A stretch of DNA of 5,463 nucleotides, taken from positions 1-5,463 of the forward strand of contig JAEYNO010000143.1 in assembly GCA_023412515.1 (NCBI GenBank), in the 5' to 3' direction. The stretch comes from Actinomycetes bacterium. Lineage in GTDB: Bacteria > Actinomycetota > Actinomycetes > Actinomycetales > Cellulomonadaceae. The position numbers and the translations under genes are program-made. Each line of letters starts with the position of its first letter. The stretch's first letter is position 1. A model generated the notes under the pieces. The model saw only the letters and a list, made by a program, of their open reading frames with translations. It had not been told where the DNA came from and ran no database searches. Below, one piece after another: positions 1-4,442 of this stretch.

Positions 1-377
1 GCTCGGGCGGGTTCGACCGCGGGCGCTCCGACCGCGGCGGGTCCGACCGCGGGTCCGACCGTGGTGGCTACGACCGGGGTTCCGACCGCGGCGGCTACGA
101 CCGCGGCGGGGACCGTGGGCGCTCCGACCGCGGCGGCGACCGTGGCTCCGACCGCCGGTCCTCCGGTGCGCCCGCGCGCGGCGGCGAGGGCGTCGTCGCG
201 CGCTACGACGCCGACCGCGGCTTCGGCTTCATCCGCCCCGACGCGGGCGGCGACGACCTGTTCGTGCACGTGTCCGTCGTGCGCGGCGGCGAGGCGCTCT
301 ACGAGGGCGACCGCGTGCGCTTCAAGGTCCGCCAGAGCGACCGCGGCCCGCAGGCGGACGGCGTCGAGCTGCTCTGA
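1..377 (+). CDS. Cold-shock-domain RNA-binding protein with Arg/Gly/Asp-rich repeat region (5' end missing)
   Basis: The gene enters from the left edge; codons are in register from base 3, giving 124 residues before TGA at 375-377. Visible residues 1-52 are a low-complexity tract of S-D-R-G-G and Y-D-R-G-G type units. A short Ser/Ala/Pro linker leads to a cold-shock domain at about residues 62-124. Its two nucleic-acid-binding motifs are clear: RNP1 as RGFGFI (72-77) and RNP2 as LFVHVS (86-91). Such domains are OB folds that bind single-stranded RNA or DNA, and RG-rich tracts commonly add non-specific RNA binding. The role is probably RNA chaperoning or RNA metabolism in the cytoplasm. The domain order, with repeats first and the cold-shock domain at the very C-terminus, differs from the usual free-standing ~67-residue Csp proteins. 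The missing N-terminal part could hold another domain, for example an RNA helicase, but nothing here shows this. The stop is followed by a strong hairpin. Confidence 0.9.
   Translation, partial: SGGFDRGRSDRGGSDRGSDRGGYDRGSDRGGYDRGGDRGRSDRGGDRGSDRRSSGAPARGGEGVVARYDADRGFGFIRPDAGGDDLFVHVSVVRGGEALYEGDRVRFKVRQSDRGPQADGVELL
3..158 (+). repeat. In-frame (S/Y)DRGG-coding tandem repeat tract
   Basis: Imperfect units of about 9-15 bp (gaccgcggcggg, gaccgcggcggctac, tccgaccgcggc and variants) run through the start of the partial cold-shock gene. They vary in steps of whole codons, so the frame is kept. They encode alternating Asp-Arg-Gly(-Gly) blocks with Ser or Tyr between them. Length variation by slippage or unequal crossing-over would be expected between strains. 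Confidence 0.85.
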
Positions 378-382
378 CCTCC

Positions 383-416
383 CCGTCGGTGGGCGCCCTG
401 GGGCACCCACCGACGG
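383..416 (+). terminator. Hairpin after the cold-shock gene, probable terminator
   Basis: An 11-bp perfect stem (383-393 with 406-416, ccgtcggtggg against cccaccgacgg) encloses a 12-nt loop and starts five bases after the TGA. No T-run follows, as is common for actinobacterial hairpin terminators. The right arm can instead pair with a third arm downstream (see 400-444), so a switching role is possible. Confidence 0.6.
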
Positions 417-444
417 CGTCGGCGGGCGCCGTCGGTGGCGCCCC
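400..444 (+). repeat. Alternative hairpin sharing the arm of the upstream stem
   Basis: Bases 407-417 (ccaccgacggc) pair perfectly with 428-438 (gccgtcggtgg). After a small internal loop, 400-404 pair with 440-444. Bases 407-416 are also the right arm of the 383-416 hairpin, so the two stems exclude one another. Either could act as a terminator; what they do is inferred from pairing only. Confidence 0.6.
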
Positions 445-473
445 GTGCGCGGCGCGACCTGACCGCGCCACCC

Positions 474-570
474 GGCCGCCCTCGCCGACGGACATCGTCA
501 CGGACGACGGACAGCGGCACGCGCCTGTCCGTCGAGCCGTCAGCCTGTCCGTCGCCGACGGAGGGCGGCC
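474..570. repeat. Nested long inverted repeat
   Basis: Three stems sit inside one another. The outer is 474-483 with 561-570 (ggccgccctc against gagggcggcc, 10 bp). The middle is 487-493 with 547-553 (gacggac against gtccgtc, 7 bp). The inner is 505-514 with 525-534 (cgacggacag against ctgtccgtcg, 10 bp, 10-nt loop). The right side also carries a 12-bp direct repeat, gcctgtccgtcg, at 523-534 and 543-554, 20 bp apart. It could be a structured RNA element, a regulator-binding array or a second terminator; the sequence does not decide. Confidence 0.6.
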
Positions 571-606
571 GTGACGAGAGCCGCACCTCCGGTCCGGCCG
601 CGACGG

Positions 607-628
607 GGCGGCCGTGCCGTCGGCCGCC
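607..628 (+). repeat. Short perfect hairpin upstream of the AraC-type gene
   Basis: ggcggccg (607-614) pairs with cggccgcc (621-628) around the 6-nt loop tgccgt. It lies about 100 bases before the regulator's start and may be in its leader. Sequences this GC-rich form such stems easily by chance, so the function is uncertain. Confidence 0.35.
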
Positions 629-716
629 ACGGCGCACACGCCCGAGGGACGGGGCCGATCGGATCGGGCACGGCGGGTCGGGCGGGCGGGCCGGCCCCGG
701 GGCCACAGTGGGACGC

Positions 717-725
717 GGAGAGGAG
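717..725 (+). promoter_or_regulatory. Ribosome binding site fixing the GTG start at 731
   Basis: ggagaggag sits five bases before GTG 731-733. It decides the start of the AraC-type protein: frames opening further upstream, such as the GTG at 614, would only add an Arg/Gly-rich tail unlike this family. Confidence 0.8.
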
Positions 726-730
726 CCCTC

Positions 731-1600
731 GTGATCGCCTCGCTCAACCGGCTCGTCGACCTCGTGGAGGACGACCTCGCGTCGGACGTCGACCTGGCGG
801 CCGTCGCCGTGACGCTCGGCACCACCGAGTACCACCTGCGCCGCATGTTCTCGTCGCTGGCGGGCATGCCGCTGTCGGAGTACGTGCGGCGCCGTCGCAT
901 GACCGTCGCCGCGGCGGACGTCATGGCCGACGCCGGTGACCTGCTGGGGATCGCGGTCCGGCACGGCTACGGCTCGACCGAGGCGTTCGGGCGTGCGTTC
1001 CGCTCGGTGCACGGCGTCGGGCCCGCGCAGGCGCGGCGCGACGGGGGTCCTCTCCGCAGCCAGCCCCGCCTCCGCTTCCGTCTGACCGTCGAAGGAGGTC
1101 GTCCCATGGACGTCCGCATCGCCCACCGACCCGCGTTCCGACTCGTCGGGCACGCCGCGCGCGTGCCCCTGGTGCACCACGGCGTGAACCCGGCCGTCGC
1201 GCAGCACGTCGCGTCGCTCGGCCCGTCCGAGCACGCGCGGCTCAAGGCGCTCGCGGACACCGAGCCGGCGGGTCTGCTCGCGGTGAGCGCCGACCTCGAC
1301 CCCGACCGCCGCGAGGGCACCGAGCTGACGTACCTGCACGGCGTCGCGGTGACCGACGACGTCACCGTCCCGGACGACCTCGACACCCTGCCGGTCCCGG
1401 CCGGCACGTGGGCGGTGTTCCGCGCGGCCGGGCCCTACCCGGCCACGTTGCAGGCGCTGTGGGCCGACACCGCTACCGCGTGGTTCCCGTCGAACCCGTG
1501 GCGGCTGCGCCCCGGGCCGGAGGTGGTCGCGGTCCTCGACCGCACTCCCGACCTCAGCGCCGCGACGGTCGAGCTCTGGCTCCCGGTCGAGCCCTCCTGA
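731..1600 (+). CDS. AraC-family transcriptional regulator with C-terminal GyrI-like effector-binding domain
   Basis: This 289-residue one-component regulator starts at GTG 731 behind a good ribosome site. Residues about 5-103 form the AraC-type DNA-binding domain with two helix-turn-helix units. The first spans about 17-39 and reads DLAAVAVTLGTTEYHLRRMF. The second is at about 70-103, with the family hallmark HGYGSTEAFGRAFRSVHGVGP. After a linker (104-125), residues 126-289 match the AraC effector-binding/GyrI-like domain, including the family block PAGTWAVFRAAGPYP, a Trp-containing LQALW helix and a C-terminal VELWLPVEP strand. In known relatives (Rob, BmrR-type C-domains) this fold binds small, often hydrophobic or cationic ligands. 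This protein therefore probably switches transcription in response to such a compound, most likely at the exporter operon starting 205 bases downstream. That link is inferred from position alone. The gene is apparently a single transcription unit, with repeat-rich DNA on both sides. A second in-frame start lies at codon 126. Confidence 0.92.
   Translation: MIASLNRLVDLVEDDLASDVDLAAVAVTLGTTEYHLRRMFSSLAGMPLSEYVRRRRMTVAAADVMADAGDLLGIAVRHGYGSTEAFGRAFRSVHGVGPAQARRDGGPLRSQPRLRFRLTVEGGRPMDVRIAHRPAFRLVGHAARVPLVHHGVNPAVAQHVASLGPSEHARLKALADTEPAGLLAVSADLDPDRREGTELTYLHGVAVTDDVTVPDDLDTLPVPAGTWAVFRAAGPYPATLQALWADTATAWFPSNPWRLRPGPEVVAVLDRTPDLSAATVELWLPVEPS
1091..1108 (+). promoter_or_regulatory. Internal Shine-Dalgarno and in-frame ATG within the AraC-type gene
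   Basis: aaggaggt (1092-1099) is a complete match to the 16S anti-Shine-Dalgarno core. It stands six bases before ATG 1106-1108, which is codon 126 of the regulator in the same frame. Initiation here would make a 164-residue free effector-binding domain (1106-1600) without the DNA-binding part. The coding triplets gaa and gga here are the only GAA and only GGA in the whole gene, which suggests the bases are kept for more than their amino acids. The Gly-Gly-x-x-Met linker may itself be a family feature, so chance is not excluded. Confidence 0.5.
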
Positions 1601-1603
1601 CGG

Positions 1604-1629
1604 TCGCACCGACGGCGCCCGCGGTGCGA
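1604..1629 (+). terminator. Hairpin just after the AraC-type gene
   Basis: tcgcaccg (1604-1611) pairs perfectly with cggtgcga (1622-1629) around a 10-nt loop, beginning three bases past the TGA. No T-run follows. Either this stem or the stronger palindrome at 1671-1702 may end the regulator's transcript. Confidence 0.45.
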
Positions 1630-1670
1630 GCCGCGGCCGGCCGCCGCCGCCGTCCCGGTCACCCGTGGGC

Positions 1671-1702
1671 GGTCCCCCTCCTCCCGCGGGAGGAGGGGGA
1701 CC
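1671..1702. repeat. 32-bp perfect palindrome
   Basis: Every base of 1671-1686 is complementary to 1687-1702, centred between 1686 and 1687; the core is cctcccgcgggagg (1680-1693). An outer 7-bp stem, cccggtc (1654-1660) with gaccggg (1705-1711), extends it. As RNA it would form a very stable hairpin, fitting a two-way terminator between the regulator and exporter genes. As DNA it is an ideal site for a dimeric regulator. The near-copy of its core at 1713-1728 favours an operator role, though both may hold. Confidence 0.75.
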
Positions 1703-1712
1703 CCGACCGGGT

Positions 1713-1728
1713 CTCCTCCAGCGGGAGG
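1713..1728. promoter_or_regulatory. Second copy of the palindrome core, candidate operator
   Basis: ctcctccagcgggagg matches 1678-1693 of the upstream palindrome at 15 of 16 positions (a for c at 1720). It keeps a 5-bp dyad, cctcc (1715-1719) with ggagg (1724-1728). The two centres are 35 bp apart. Position just upstream of the likely exporter promoter suits a regulator site. The binding protein, whether the AraC-type protein or the unseen response regulator, is unknown. Confidence 0.5.
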
Positions 1729-1752
1729 TGCAGCGGCACCCACCCGTCTTCG

Positions 1753-1758
1753 TAGCGT
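1753..1758 (+). promoter_or_regulatory. Possible -10 element for the exporter operon
   Basis: tagcgt fits the loose actinobacterial TAnnnT pattern and sits in one of the few less GC-rich spots (cttcgtagcg) of this intergenic region. A start point near 1765 would give a leader of about 40 bases. No good -35 is seen 17-18 bp upstream, which would fit a promoter needing an activator bound at 1713-1728, but the call is weak. Confidence 0.3.
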
Positions 1759-1769
1759 CGCCGACGGAC

Positions 1770-1783
1770 GCCCCGTGAGGGGC
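1770..1783 (+). repeat. Small leader hairpin with GTGA (GNRA-type) loop
   Basis: gcccc (1770-1774) pairs with ggggc (1779-1783) around GTGA, a GNRA-class tetraloop in RNA. It ends ten bases before the ribosome site of the ATPase gene. It may stabilise the leader or affect initiation; no proof either way. Confidence 0.4.
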
Positions 1784-1793
1784 CGGTGGACGC

Positions 1794-1799
1794 GAGGAG
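1794..1799 (+). promoter_or_regulatory. Ribosome binding site of the ATPase gene
   Basis: gaggag lies five bases before ATG 1805. The in-frame GTG at 1802 is only two bases away from it and so is the less likely start. Confidence 0.75.
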
Positions 1800-1804
1800 A
1801 CGTG

Positions 1805-2731
1805 ATGATCGAGGTGGCGGCGCTGACCAAGCGCTACGGGAGCACGACGGCGGTGGACGGGCTGACGTTCGCCGCGCGGCCGGGCACGGTGACGGGGTTC
1901 CTGGGCCCCAACGGCGCGGGCAAGTCGACGACCATGCGCGTCGTCGTCGGCCTGGAGCGCGCGACGTCGGGGACGGCTCTCGTCGACGGGCGTCGGTACG
2001 CGGACCTGCCGGCGCCGCTGCACGCGGTCGGCGTCATGCTCGACGCGCGCTCGGTGCACCCGGGCCGCACGGCGTACCAGCACCTGCTGGCGCTCGCGCA
2101 GACGCACGGCATCGGCAGGGCGCGGGTCCGCGAGGTCCTGGAGCAGACGGGCCTGGCGGCGGTCGCGCGCCGCCGGGCGGGCACGTTTTCGCTGGGCATG
2201 GGTCAGCGGCTCGGCATCGCGGGCGCGCTGCTGGGCGACCCGCAGACGCTCATCCTCGACGAGCCCGTCAACGGCCTCGACCCCGACGGCGTGCTGTGGG
2301 TGCGCCGCCTGGTGCGCGAGCTCGCCGCGGAGGGCCGCACGGTGCTGCTGTCGTCGCACCTCATGCACGAGCTCGCGCTGTGCGCCGACCGCGTCGTCGT
2401 CATCGGCCGGGGACGGCTGCTCGCCGACGCGTCGGTGCAGGAGGTCGTCGACCGCTCCGAGCGCGCCGGCACCGTGCGCGTGCGCACCACCGACCCCGAG
2501 CGCCTGGCGCGTGAGCTGCTGGCCGCAGGCGCCGAGGTGACGCCGCAGGAGGGCGGTGCGCTGCTCGTGCGCGGCGCCACGGTCGACGACGTCGGCACGG
2601 CCGCGCAGCGCTGCGGCGCGGCGGTCCTCGAGCTCGCGGCCGAGCAGGTGTCGCTGGAGGACGCGTACCTGCAGCTCACGGCCGACGCGGTCGAGTACCG
2701 GGCGGCCGGGGCCGCGGGCGGTGCGCGGTGA
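1805..2731 (+). CDS. ABC transporter ATP-binding protein (ABC-2/exporter type)
   Basis: This 308-residue cytoplasmic ATPase would power the two permeases encoded next. Motifs in order: Walker A GPNGAGKST (34-42), signature FSLGMGQRLGIA (128-139), Walker B LILDEP (149-154) followed by the D-loop NGLD (156-159), and the switch histidine in SSHLMHE (His185). The SLGMGQ form of the signature is usual for the BcrA/YtrB/DrrA-like exporters and replaces the classic LSGGQ. At the Q-loop, where Gln is normal, the sequence reads VGVMLDARSVHPGRT (75-89), with no glutamine. Residues after about 215 form the C-terminal extension common to this group, often described as a regulatory or dimer-contact region. 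The gene starts at ATG 1805 and its stop overlaps the first permease start (GTGA, 2728-2731), so the two are translationally coupled. Substrate cannot be read from the sequence; antibiotic, peptide or lipid export are the family options. Confidence 0.95.
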   Translation: MIEVAALTKRYGSTTAVDGLTFAARPGTVTGFLGPNGAGKSTTMRVVVGLERATSGTALVDGRRYADLPAPLHAVGVMLDARSVHPGRTAYQHLLALAQTHGIGRARVREVLEQTGLAAVARRRAGTFSLGMGQRLGIAGALLGDPQTLILDEPVNGLDPDGVLWVRRLVRELAAEGRTVLLSSHLMHELALCADRVVVIGRGRLLADASVQEVVDRSERAGTVRVRTTDPERLARELLAAGAEVTPQEGGALLVRGATVDDVGTAAQRCGAAVLELAAEQVSLEDAYLQLTADAVEYRAAGAAGGAR

Positions 2732-3603
2732 GCGCGGCGGTGGCGGCGCCCGGCGGCGTCCGGTCGGACGCGCGTCGCGGGCCGACGTTCCCGCGCGTGG
2801 TGGCGTCCGAGTGGACGAAGCTCGTGTCGCTGCGCGCGCCCTGGTGGGCGGGCGGCGTGACCGTCGTCGTCGCCGGGGTCATCACGTACCTCAGCGCGCA
2901 GGCGTCCTCGGTGGACCCGGGCTACGACCCGGTCGACGCGGTGCCGACCGGGCTCGCGCTGGCCCAGGTCGGGGCGCTCGTGCTGGGCGTGCTGGCCGGC
3001 GCCGGCGAGTTCCGCACGGGTGCCGCGCGCTCGACGTACACGGCCGTGCCGCGGCGCTGGCCGGTCGTCGCCGCGCAGGCGCTCGTGACCGCCGCGTTCG
3101 CGGCCGTGGTCGCGGTGCTGACGGTCGGCGCGAGCGTCGTCGCGGTGCTGCCCTCGGCGGGGGCCCGCGGCATCGCCGTCGACCTCGGCGCCGGCGACGC
3201 GCCGGGGATGCTGCTCGGGATGGCGCTGTTCGTGGTCGGGCTCACGCTGCTGGGCCTCGCGATCGGGGTCCTGCTGCGCCGGACCGTCCCGGCGACGGTC
3301 ACGGCGCTCGTCGTCGCGCTGGTCCTGCCGATCGTGCTCATGTCGGTCGGGGCGCCGGGGGGCGGTGCCGACCCGCTGACGGCGGGGGCGGCGCCCGTGG
3401 TCGACCAGGTGACCGTGGGCGGCACGCTGATGGTCCTGTCCCCGGGCGGTGCCGCGCAGCTCATGACGATGCCCGCGTCGTACGGCCCGATGCAGGGTGC
3501 CCCCGACCTCGGCCCCGTGGGCGGCGGCCTCGTGCTCGCCGCCTGGGTGCTCGCGCTGCTCGTCGCGGCGGCCCTGCGGCTGCGCCTGCGGGACGTGCGA
3601 TGA
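2728..3603 (+). CDS. ABC-2 type permease, first of two
   Basis: This 291-residue membrane subunit starts at a GTG overlapping the ATPase stop by 4 bp. A cytoplasmic N-terminus with RRGPTFPRVVASEWTKLVSL (16-35) matches the SEWTK-L-SLR entry motif of actinobacterial ABC-2 permeases. Six membrane segments are likely at about 40-57, 75-93, 113-141, 160-183, 189-208 and 265-283. The loop after segment 2, GEFRTGAARSTYTAVPRR (93-110), is the family's conserved cytosolic coupling region. The extracytoplasmic stretch between segments 5 and 6 (about 209-264) is long and rich in Gly, Ala and Pro. It would pair with the second permease as a heterodimer, driven by the upstream ATPase, since both are coupled in one operon. 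Its stop overlaps the next start (ATGA, 3600-3603). Confidence 0.9.
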   Translation: MSAAVAAPGGVRSDARRGPTFPRVVASEWTKLVSLRAPWWAGGVTVVVAGVITYLSAQASSVDPGYDPVDAVPTGLALAQVGALVLGVLAGAGEFRTGAARSTYTAVPRRWPVVAAQALVTAAFAAVVAVLTVGASVVAVLPSAGARGIAVDLGAGDAPGMLLGMALFVVGLTLLGLAIGVLLRRTVPATVTALVVALVLPIVLMSVGAPGGGADPLTAGAAPVVDQVTVGGTLMVLSPGGAAQLMTMPASYGPMQGAPDLGPVGGGLVLAAWVLALLVAAALRLRLRDVR

Positions 3604-4442
3604 CGGCCTTCGTCACCGGGCGACGTGCGGACGGGGGTGCCGTGCGCAGCACCCTCGCCCGCCGCGGGCCCACGTTCCCGCGCGTGCTGCGCTCGGAGAC
3701 CACGCGGTTCACGAGCCTGCGGTCGAACGGCTGGCTCGTGCTCGGCGCGGTCGCCGCCGCCGCGGCCGTCGCGTACGGGCTGGGGCTGTTCGTGCGGCCC
3801 GGCGACGGGCGGTCCGGCTCGTGGGTCGTCACGTCGGGGTTCGTGCTCGCGCAGCTCGGGTTCCTCGTGCTCGGGGCGCTCGTCGCGACGGCCGACCACA
3901 CGACGGGCACGGCCCGCACCACGTTCACCGCCGTGCCGCGGCGGCTGCGCGTGCTGCTCGCGCAGGCGGTCGTCACGACCGTCGTCGCGCTGGTCACGGC
4001 GGTGCTCGCGCTCGTCGCGTCGTGGGCCGCGACCGTCCCGGCGCGCGCGGGCGACGCCCCCGCGCTCGACCTCGCCGTGCCCGGCACCGCGCGGGCGCTG
4101 CTCGGCCTCGTGCTCGCCGGGGTCGGCGTCGCGCTGCTCGGCCTCGGTCTCGGCGCGCTGCTGCGACGCCCCGCCGGCGCGATCGTCGGCGGCCTGGTGC
4201 TCGTGCTCCTCGCCGACCAACTGCTCGCCGCCAACCCGGGCCGGTTCACCGACACGCTGCGCGCGTCCCTGCCGTCCGCGGGGGCGCGCCTGCTGCAGGA
4301 CGACGCGACGCTCGCGGCGCTCGACGCCACCACGCGCGGCCCGCAGCTGGGCGCGTGGGGCGGGGGCGTCGTGCTCGCGACGTGGGTCGTGGTCGTGCTC
4401 GCCGCGGCCGGGTACCGCCTGGTGCGGCATGACGTCCGCTGA
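3600..4442 (+). CDS. ABC-2 type permease, second of two, paralogue of the first
   Basis: This 280-residue membrane subunit starts at ATG 3600, overlapping the first permease stop by 4 bp; no strong ribosome site is seen, so translation is probably coupled. It follows the same plan as its neighbour: RRGPTFPRVLRSETTRFTSL (21-40), six likely membrane segments (about 45-64, 80-98, 117-142, 166-188, 192-211, 254-273), and after segment 2 the block DHTTGTARTTFTAVPRR (99-115). Both proteins end in DVR. The entry motif has drifted (SETTRF for SEWTKL), and the loop between segments 5 and 6 is shorter (about 212-253 against 209-264). This points to an old duplication followed by specialisation, giving a heterodimeric channel. 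The frame stays open upstream of 3600, but that part is a shadow of the first permease and ATPase genes. Confidence 0.9.
   Translation: MTAFVTGRRADGGAVRSTLARRGPTFPRVLRSETTRFTSLRSNGWLVLGAVAAAAAVAYGLGLFVRPGDGRSGSWVVTSGFVLAQLGFLVLGALVATADHTTGTARTTFTAVPRRLRVLLAQAVVTTVVALVTAVLALVASWAATVPARAGDAPALDLAVPGTARALLGLVLAGVGVALLGLGLGALLRRPAGAIVGGLVLVLLADQLLAANPGRFTDTLRASLPSAGARLLQDDATLAALDATTRGPQLGAWGGGVVLATWVVVVLAAAGYRLVRHDVR

Larger units (their letters stand above)
378..730. other. Non-coding, repeat-rich intergenic region
   Basis: No convincing gene lies in these 353 bases. Open frames exist on both strands but lack the strong third-position GC pattern of the neighbouring genes and give Arg/Ala/Pro/Gly-rich nonsense. 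The stretch instead holds stacked inverted repeats (383-444, 474-570, 607-628) and the direct repeat gcctgtccgtcg (523-534 and 543-554). The palindromes ccgatcgg (655-662) and ggccccggggcc (693-704) follow. It must contain the 3' end of the cold-shock transcript and the promoter and leader of the AraC-type gene, but I see no clear -10/-35 pair. Confidence 0.7.

Noticed and set aside
1..160. CRISPR-like repetition at the left edge
   Set aside because: Units are short, imperfect and multiples of three bases in frame with a protein; there are no unique spacers of constant length.
61..462. Ala/Thr-rich open frame over the cold-shock gene
   Set aside because: It is a +1 shadow of the repeat tract; the frame ending at 377 carries clear RNP1 and RNP2 motifs.
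614..730. Upstream GTG that would extend the AraC-type protein by 39 residues
   Set aside because: The added part is Arg/Gly-rich, sits over a hairpin (607-628) and lacks a good ribosome site, whereas GTG 731 has ggagaggag at proper spacing.
571..939. Small + strand open frame starting at GTG 571 behind ggaggg
   Set aside because: The ribosome-like site is plausible, but the frame runs out of register into the AraC-type gene and its third positions after 731 are not GC-biased.
1713..1736. MerR-type operator and promoter around the second dyad
   Set aside because: The dyad looks a little like MerR-family sites, but no -35/-10 pair with the long spacer typical of that family could be placed and no MerR gene is in the window.
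299..2368. Very long open frame on the minus strand (689 codons)
   Set aside because: It runs antisense through the regulator and ATPase genes, is Arg-rich without any recognisable domain, and is the usual result of few stop codons in GC-rich DNA.
2556..3599. Upstream extension of the second permease frame
   Set aside because: Its translation is Arg/Gly/Ala-rich shadow over the ATPase and first permease; ATG 3600 with the ATGA overlap is the natural start.
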